Shown here: positions 56,636 to 64,000 of the stretch, piece by piece
Numbering within the stretch: position 1 is the first letter of the stretch
How the letters are laid out: every line of letters begins with the position of its first letter
From: Turritopsis dohrnii
Taxonomy: Eukaryota; Cnidaria; Hydrozoa; Anthoathecata; Oceaniidae
Direction: 5' to 3'
Length of the DNA stretch: 64,000 bases
NCBI GenBank assembly: GCA_027922465.2
Contig: BQMF02000614.1
Location: 124,001 to 188,000, forward strand
Notes under the pieces: model-generated
What the model was told of the DNA's origin: nothing
The model's database searches: none
Seen by the model: only the letters and a program-made list of their open reading frames with translations
Program-made: the position numbers and the translations under genes

Positions 56636-58451
56636 GGTAAATAGCACATCATGTAACTTGCATGTGCAAAAATAAATTTTTTTGGATTGAATAAAATTCA
56701 TGATCATATCTTAAACAATTTCGTAAACATCTTGCATTTATTTGGAAGGCCTTAATAGAATGGAAAATTGAAGAATTTACTCTGTTTTGACTCAACGTTC
56801 ACAACACGGTATCCACATAAAGCGTGGTACTCAAACTTTCTTCACTTCGCGAGCAAGTCTACTTCGAAATATTGACCAATCAGAAATATTTTCACTGGGG
56901 AACGTTGTATCTGCAATTGAGTAGACACCAGTCGTTAGTAAAATCTTATTTTAAAGGGAGCTAGAAACTAAGATGCTTTTTAATTTCATTAAATAACATG
57001 AAAACGAGTCCACTTATGTTTGTACCATGGTACCACTTATGTTTTCATATTATTTCGTTAGGTGAACAAATGAATTCGTATTACAAAGGAAATTTCAAAA
57101 TTACCTTAGCAACAGTGGTCATTCTCCCTAGCAACAGCAAAGAATCACTAAATATACCTAAGTAATTTGTTGTCAATTTAGCACCATGGCGCCATGCATG
57201 CAGACGGATTATAGTCTTCGCAATTTTGAATGCCTAACGTGTGTATGTTTATAAATCAGCGAGTTTAACAACAAAAAAAACTTTAGAAACTTTTGTTATA
57301 TTTGGCTCGTTAGAAAATAACGATTCATGATTTTTTAGTTCTTAGAAAATTGCTTGTTCGTGAAACGGTAAATTTCACTCATGAATCAAGAATCACGAGT
57401 TGTTAATTCAAATGCTGATGTGGACCTAAGAGGTAATTAAAATTAAACAGAAAATTAAAACCATTTGAGATGTAACATGAATGAAGAAGTTCCACATTAC
57501 ATGAAATTAGGTGTGACTTTGAAAGAATATGCGAAACTTTTGTGAACAGGTTACAAGTATTTGCAATTTGAGAAATATATTAATTTAATTAACATGTAAA
57601 CATACAAATACTTATAAAGCTAGCAATAAGTAATGTCTACCGACTTAATGAAGGTAACAAAAAGCAAATTGTAAATTTGATTGTATACTAATGAATGAGA
57701 AGCAGGCTAGGAATAAAATGTGGGTGACAAAATTAGAATTATGCAGGATATGGTGGTAGAGTCAAACAGAATGTGGTTAACCAAAAAACTGTTAAAACTA
57801 GAAGACAAGATTTGCAAAAATGCGACTATATATTTCCCCAAAGTTGCAAACATTTTACCAATTATTGTGTGTACATTGATAACCATGAGAAAAATGTATC
57901 GTTAAATAATTACAGTATAACTACCATCGACCTGATACTCAGGTTGAATTTAATGCCACAAAAAAACTTACTTTGAAGTTATTATGAAATGAAATTGTTC
58001 ACGGCCAAATGATAAGGTTTCTCTTTAAAATTTTTTGCTGAGGAGTTAAAAAGTGACTGAGAAGTTACTATGGACACGTAGCTAAAAATTAGAAGACCTA
58101 AATGCGACTAATATTTTCCCTTCTGCATATCAACAAACTCATCAATGTGTAAGACAATTTCATCTTAATATAAGATGTATGATCTTTATTGTTGCAGAAG
58201 CTTGACAAGTTTCCTATTTGTAACTCAAATAAAATTATCTTACAACATTATACAATCAAATTTGTATACAGGTTTTCTGTACAAAAGAAGAAAAGAAAAT
58301 TGTTAAACCTAATTTTGATACCACAGTTTACTTTGGGGTAGACATATAAGCAAATAACTATCAAAAGTAATCAAAATCTCTACTAACAAATATTACGTGT
58401 AACATTTCAAATTAGGACAGAATAGTTATTTTTTAAAAAAAGATGGCCTTA
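56636..58451. other. Non-genic AT-rich interval
   Basis: Short overlapping ORFs only. No splice-bounded exon, paired transposon ends or simple repeat stand out. Confidence 0.35.
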
Positions 58452-58987
58452 GAGTGCGTTTACATGAGAGCCGTAGTGACCTCAAACCAGTTTGAAATTT
58501 TTAGCTGTTTGAAATCGCCATTCTGTTTGCATGAGAAATTTCGATACGGTCTTGGAGAGTTTTGTCGAGTAAAAATCGAAACAATAGATTTACTAGTTTC
58601 TAGAGAGATACTGAACTCACACCAGTTTGGGATTTCAATACGGGTAGAAATATTTTCTATGCACGATGGAATAAATTTAGCACATTCTATATTTTCATTT
58701 CATGTGTCAGCAAAATTTAATTAACATGCACATGCTTGTTAACACATTTTATGATAAAACAATGAAATGTGAAAACTTTCACACCTTTCCAAGCTGTATC
58801 GAAATTTCAAACCTACTTCTTAAGTAAAATATTAGGTAAAATATTTGTACAGCCGTTATCATGTAAACATCGCTAAAGGTTTGACCAGGAACCGTAGTGA
58901 AATAATTACCCATATCGAAACTCGTAACGAGAGGATTGAAATTTCAAACCGGTTTGAGTTCACTAAGGCTCTCATGTAAACGCACTC
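58452..58987. mobile_element. Harbinger-type MITE, 536 bp, TTA TSD
   Basis: The ends GAGTGCGTTTACATGAGAG and the inverted CTCTCATGTAAACGCACTC extend to arms of about 50 bases (CTCAAACCAGTTTGAAATTT is mirrored at 58938-58960). TTA occurs outside both ends (58449-58451, 58988-58990), fitting the TWA target of PIF/Harbinger. The ORF it contains is not conserved. Confidence 0.82.
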
Positions 58988-58990
58988 TTA

Positions 58991-61110
58991 AAGTGGCAAT
59001 TTATAAAACTAAATTCAAGTATTCAGAATAACAGATTTATTTTGTGTTTATTTTGTGGTAAAAATGACCTTCATATATAAATCCCAAATGGAAAAAAAAA
59101 CTTTGGTAGTATATCCATAACCAAATCACTACATAGCTGAAAGTAGAAGTTCGTGCTCCGTCTTGATTTAAATTACAGACTCTCATTTGTGTTGTGTTTT
59201 GAATAACGTTCGTTGTTCGTACAGGAAAATTGACAGTACATATATTAAATTTTGCAAAATAAAATATGATATACAGTATCAAAACAGTATACGTGATCAT
59301 GGAATTCATCCATCGTAAACTATATGTTGTTGGATTAAATGACTATATAATACGTTTTAAAATATTATACGTAATAGGTTTTCTGTACTTCTTGTTGCAT
59401 ATACGACATCATGTTTTTACTAGCTATTTTTGTATGTACTTTTTGAAACTGGTTGAACTGGTCGTTCTCCCCACATGAAAAGGGTTTCCTTTGCTTTATG
59501 GTTGGTACATCGTGCTTTCAGTTCAGTTGAGCTCTACATTATATCAGGATGTAAAATAAAAATAAATCTTTAGCCTGGCTATTGATAATGAATTTTCACC
59601 TTTGCACTGAAACCACAGCTTCAATGGTTTGCTGTTCGAAGCATACTAATTACCAATCATCATTGTTATCAACAAAAATAAAACATTGCATTGATACATC
59701 ATTTTTTTCTGGTTTTACTCGTTCATTCAAAAGTTTTTACAAAGCTTTTTAAGACAACACTGAACTAAAACGATTCATTTCCATCATTTAACGTTTCATC
59801 TATTGAATCATTTTAAGAGCTAGCAGAAAAAAACAAAAATCTTCCACTCATCTGCACTGACTGAAAAAAATGGCGTGCTGTAGACTAGCCTCTATTCTTA
59901 TCTACTTTGGCGGCTAGGCGAAAATTCAATACCGAATCGCGGCTATAAAAGTGAACGGAGAAGAAGAAGAAGGAGGAGAAGAAGGAAAATGCCGGTTTTA
60001 ACATATATTTCGCCCTATGGGGAAATATATAATAAAAGTCTCTAAAAACAAAATTGGGAAAAATTTAGCCCAAAATTAGAATTTTATATCCATGATTCAA
60101 AAGTTCAAAAATGAAGAAGTGAGGTTTGACTTTGAGCGCCGAGCTTTCAATGCCCAATAGCGCATTGCACTTTGGTTTTTGACCTGTATTACCCCCTGGC
60201 AATAGACGAATAAATGTAAAAACATTCAAAATAAAATATAATCTTTGTAATGAAGGGCTTCACCTTATATATATATATTTCCAAAATTGATTTTTTCAAT
60301 AGCATCTAGTTTTTTCAAGACCATTTTTAAACTTTGATAAGGCTTCTTTTCCTGTGTTGAGATCAGAGTCTAATCTAGGCTGAAAAAGCATCCGTTGATC
60401 GGACGCTGCCCTCTATGTTCTATTTTTATTGAAAATATATTTCGCTTTAAAAACTTCAAAAATCACTCTTGTATAGGCGGCCACAAGTTTAACCAATCGA
60501 AATAAAGCTCAGGTTGCCCTTTTCCTAAAAAAAGTGCCTGTTGGAGGATGTAGGCTTTGGGTACATTCTTTTTCATATATGGTAGATAAATCGAGCTGCA
60601 CAAATATGTAGTTTCTCAAATTTATTCATAGAGGTCGAACAATTTCCCCAGATCAGTGCACAATACAAGATAGACAGTAGTAATGCCTCAATAACATTCC
60701 TGTGGCTGTTGGTCTCATTTAATACATATTATTTTTTGAACTTACTTAGTTAACATGTAGATGTAATTAAGACTTAATACAATATGGTATTTTATATGAA
60801 AAAGGACATGTTAATCATATATACCACCTGTAAAACTTTCTGTTGAAACATTTCTGTTGCCTTTCATGTGGTCTATGACTACTATTGCTACTATATGTTC
60901 CTGCTATGACACATCCATATATCCATGTATTTTATTTTATATTTATATTTATTTCAAATTATATACACATATAAAATATGTATAATAATTGTAGTTGTAC
61001 ATTATTTTATCCGTGTATATAATTTGAAATAAATATAACTGGCTCTGTAAATACATGCATCGAGCACTCTTGTATTATCGATTCACATACACTTCAATAT
61101 TATTTTATTA
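58991..61110. other. Upstream of TTK; hAT-end relic
   Basis: A right end related to the 43721 hAT-like family (AATAGCGCATTGCACTTTGG, then GACCTGTATTACCCCCTG) stops at 60198; no left end was found. A TATAAAAG near 59944 has no obvious transcript. AT-rich TATATA sequence near 60270 and 60960-61060 precedes the first TTK exon. Confidence 0.35.
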
Positions 61111-61130
61111 GGTCATATTTAAAATTGGAA

Positions 61131-63862
61131 ATGGACATTAAGTTTCACATTACAAAGATTATACAGAGTGGCAGTAGCGCTGATGATTGGGTGAATTTTA
61201 TTGATCAACTGAAACACAACAAGTGTGACCGTGATCTGCTGACACAAATATATACTGTTGCGTTGAATAATATTCCTGTCAAAGGGAATAAAGTGTATAA
61301 GAAATTACTGGTTGGGTTGGCCAATTTGCAAAGGTATGTACCTAATTTTGAAATATGGTATTCAGTATCGGAATTTGAAAATGAAATAAGGATCTCTGAG
61401 AACTTCAGTAAAAAAAAAAAAAACAAATTGATTTTCACAAAAATATTTCTGTAAACTATATTATTTGTATTATTTCTATTTCCATTCATTACTGTTATCA
61501 TTTGCGATAATCAAATTTGGGCTTATTTTCAATACCATTTTCAATACGTGAACGTGTCTCTGAAACTAGAATGCTGTTGGTAGGAAAATGGGTATGTCAT
61601 GAACAACTATGATTTCTATTTCTAAGATAGGTTGCTGCCAACCTGTTCCCTCATGAAGTCTTTGGATGTTTCAGGATCAGTTAGGGCTGGATGAGGGATA
61701 ACTGACTTGTTAGTGCCTAACAGAAAGAATTGTCATCTGAGGTGAAACAGTAACCCCTCCCCTTGAAGTGCCCATCAGCTAGTCAAAATAAAAAGTCGGG
61801 CTTGGGAAGGGTGAGCTAGCATAAAAGAAGAAAATAATTGCTGCCATGTTTACATGCTACCAAACAAGTCTATAATCTTCATGTAATGGCACACATAACA
61901 AGCTCAAGTACACAGCAGATACTAAAATGGTTATTATTTTTTTTTATTAGTGAAACTTCTCCAACTTTGGCTCAGAAGACATTAATTGATGCAAATTGTC
62001 TTGACATTGATTGTGCTGTCGTTTGTGTGTATCTTGCTCAATTTGAATATCGACACAAAAATAAAAATGAGGCATTTCGGATACTGCGAAGAGGAAAATG
62101 TGATGGGCGCGCTCCTAAGGTTTTAATCAAGAAAGCCTATTTGAATTTAAAAGAGGGACGGACAAACTTGTTTGATGGTATTGGTGATCCTTGGGATGAC
62201 AGCTTATATGATGTAACTGACACATCAACAATAACGCAGCCTCCGCTGAAAACCGAACCTGAATCTCCCAAGAAATTTGGTAAGTGTTCTTAAAGCAGCT
62301 CTGCTTTATTTTATCTTAAAGCATGAGAAAATAACTTTCGCATAAAGAAACTATTGAAAACATTATGATAACCTATACCTAAAATAACCTATCCTGGGTT
62401 AAAACACATTTTAATATTTTATTCTTTTATAGGTATCAGAAACCCTCAGGTAGTTCGAAGTTTATCAAAGTTCCCTCCAAAGAGTCTTGGTATGCCCACT
62501 CGTGCTGTTGGTAAAACCCAGTCAGCCTCCAGCCTGTTGAAGGACCCAAAGACAAAACGTCCAACAGAAGAGCTCAAAGAAAAATTAGGACTGATAGTTG
62601 GGGATGGCTTTGATAAGATCTGTCAGAGAATTGAGGAAAAATATAGGTCTGCCGAAGATAGTACAGTTTTTATAGAAAGTCGTTCTGTTTCAGACAAGGA
62701 AAATAAAGAAAATTTGCCTAAAAAAGTTTATGGACCAAGCTTATCTCCATTTATGGTAAATGCTTCACCATTGGTAAATAGAAAACAACCAGCATTTTTT
62801 GAGAAAAGAACAAATGGCCTAAAATGGGATTTATTCGATTATTTTGAGAATGAAATTTCAATGCCAAAGTCCGACTTTGCAGAAGAGTGCTTTGGTACTA
62901 CCTCAACCAATAACAGTGCATCATTTAATGACTGTGAACAGATGAGGAACTTGGAAATTACTAAGGTGGACAAATCAGAGAAGCCAAAAGAAGTATTAAA
63001 AACGAACAATGACTGTAATTTGAACACAAAAAATCTATCAAAATTAAATGACACACACAACTTGGAGAATTCACATCAAAACATTAAGTCTGGCTTAACA
63101 GACCTGCTTATTGGCTTGTCTGTTGAAAATCAAGTCCTTCAAAACATTGAAGAGAAAGAACCTTCATCAACTATTAATGATCACATAAACAAAAATTCAT
63201 GTTCAACTTCACCAAAAGCTTTAACTCACAGCCAATCAAATAACGTATTAAAACCCTTGGTACACCATCACCATGACAGTATGATTTCCCAGAATCCTCC
63301 ATTGAAAAAGTTTGATTCAGCTCCACCTTGTGTTGACAAAAAGATACCTCGTCGAAAACCTCTTAGTGAAATTAAATCCTTTCCACTGGTGGGTGCTCTG
63401 GAGAATGCCAACTATTCGTCTGATGGAATAGCACAAGTGGAAGCAACCAGTTGCAATTCCAATGCTTTGCAACTTGATTCGACACCAATGGATTTGACAA
63501 GTACGTCAAGTAATACGAAAATCAACATGAAGAATGCACAAGGTCATGAGGTTTTAGAATCGAATCTGGTTCCAACTAATGAAGAAGAAATTAAACAGCC
63601 TGCCTTAACAAAAACAGTTGGACCTCTTACTTCATCATCAATTGAGAAACTTCCCCTGCAAAATCCATTATTAAGTAAAAATGACAATGTGACTTTTAAT
63701 GTTGAAAATCTTGTGGCAAACGGTCTTGAAGTACTTGGTCAGAATGGCTTTAACGTTGGTAATAATCTGCAGCAACTGCCATCAAATGACACGAAAGAAT
63801 TTATCGTGAATGGTAATGTGTACAAACGAATAAAGTGCATTGGCAAAGGTGGCTCTTGTAAG
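61131..63862 (+). CDS. TTK: TTK/Mps1 spindle-checkpoint kinase, 5' part
   Basis: Three exons join in frame: 61131-61333, 61951-62279 and 62433-63862 (phases 2, 1, 0), giving 654 codons before the window end. Residues 1-180 form a TPR-like region (DDWVNFIDQL, YKKLLVGLANLQ, then DCAVVCVYLAQFEYRHKNKN and NEAFRILRRGKCDG), as in Mps1 and BUB1 kinases. A long low-complexity linker follows, with tandem KEN boxes (KENKEN, 62696-62713) that could recruit the APC/C. The last exon ends in YKRIKCIGKGGSCK, the start of the kinase domain with its glycine loop (G-K-G-G-S). The catalytic remainder lies beyond 64000. The kinase acts at kinetochores to start the mitotic checkpoint. A leader exon may join at the acceptor ending 61111. 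Confidence 0.85.
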
Positions 63863-64000
63863 GTATAACTACATTCAGAATATTCAATGTTTCCTATCGT
63901 TTCTGTCTACTGGTGGATAGGTGAAACACTCACATCATTAGAAAGGAAGAGGTCTCTCATTATTCTTTTAGTGACAAAGTTGTTGGCTCAACTCAATCTA

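Noticed and set aside
58443..58724. 93-codon ORF
   Set aside because: It begins in the TIR of a Harbinger-type MITE and consists of MITE sequence.
1..64000. CRISPR array or bacterial operon structure
   Set aside because: No regularly spaced short repeats with unique spacers. Genes have GT-AG introns and eukaryotic domain content.

Overview
The window is AT-rich metazoan DNA. Genes are split by short GT-AG introns and separated by long stretches of DNA transposons, retrotransposon debris and foldback repeats. Two conserved animal genes fix the kingdom: the meiotic E3 ligase CCNB1IP1/HEI10 and the spindle-checkpoint kinase TTK/Mps1. The mix of Kolobok, Merlin, PIF/Harbinger, Tigger, hAT and jockey/CR1-like LINE elements, with a tRNA-derived SINE, fits an invertebrate such as a cnidarian. 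That taxon is an inference, not a demonstration.

Layout. 0.4-2.8 kb (+): a secreted glycine-rich protein gene with three small 5' exons and six tandem copies of a Gly-rich exon. 3.7-8.1 kb: a repeat block with a MITE, a decayed ~3.5 kb hAT-like element and a SINE. 9.0-13.2 kb (+): a putative two-exon small charged protein whose intron holds a 1.5 kb foldback element and a Tigger-type element. 15.9-16.4 kb (+): a complete two-exon secreted precursor with neuropeptide-like architecture (GRKR site, four-Cys C-terminus). 17.6-18.4 kb: a Harbinger derivative. 18.7-21.6 kb (-): CCNB1IP1 without a recognisable RING exon. 24-28.4 kb: a nearly full-length but broken LINE. 28.6-29.4 kb: a broken Merlin transposase. 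31.5-32.6 kb: a TTAA-flanked element with a nested mariner-type MITE. 34.1-37.5 kb (-): a complete 12-exon LIM-domain gene (420 aa). 41.1-50.1 kb: a transposon nest with several hAT-like elements flanked by exact 5-bp duplications, a Kolobok-type element whose THAP exon is split by another transposon, and a three-level nested insertion that has its own paralogous empty site. 52.9-56.6 kb: an inverted relative of the 3.7 kb repeat, a third TTAA element with a Cys-rich ORF, and a second SINE. 58.5-59.0 kb: a Harbinger MITE. 61.1-64 kb (+): the 5' part of TTK, cut by the window end at the kinase glycine loop.

The host genes share no visible pathway beyond two cell-division regulators. The most original items are the glycine-rich exon array, built from phase-compatible units that could be chained or used as alternative ends, and the candidate peptide precursor. 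Exon models were assembled by hand from splice signals and reading-frame continuity. Transposon boundaries come from matching terminal inverted repeats (TIRs) and target-site duplications (TSDs).
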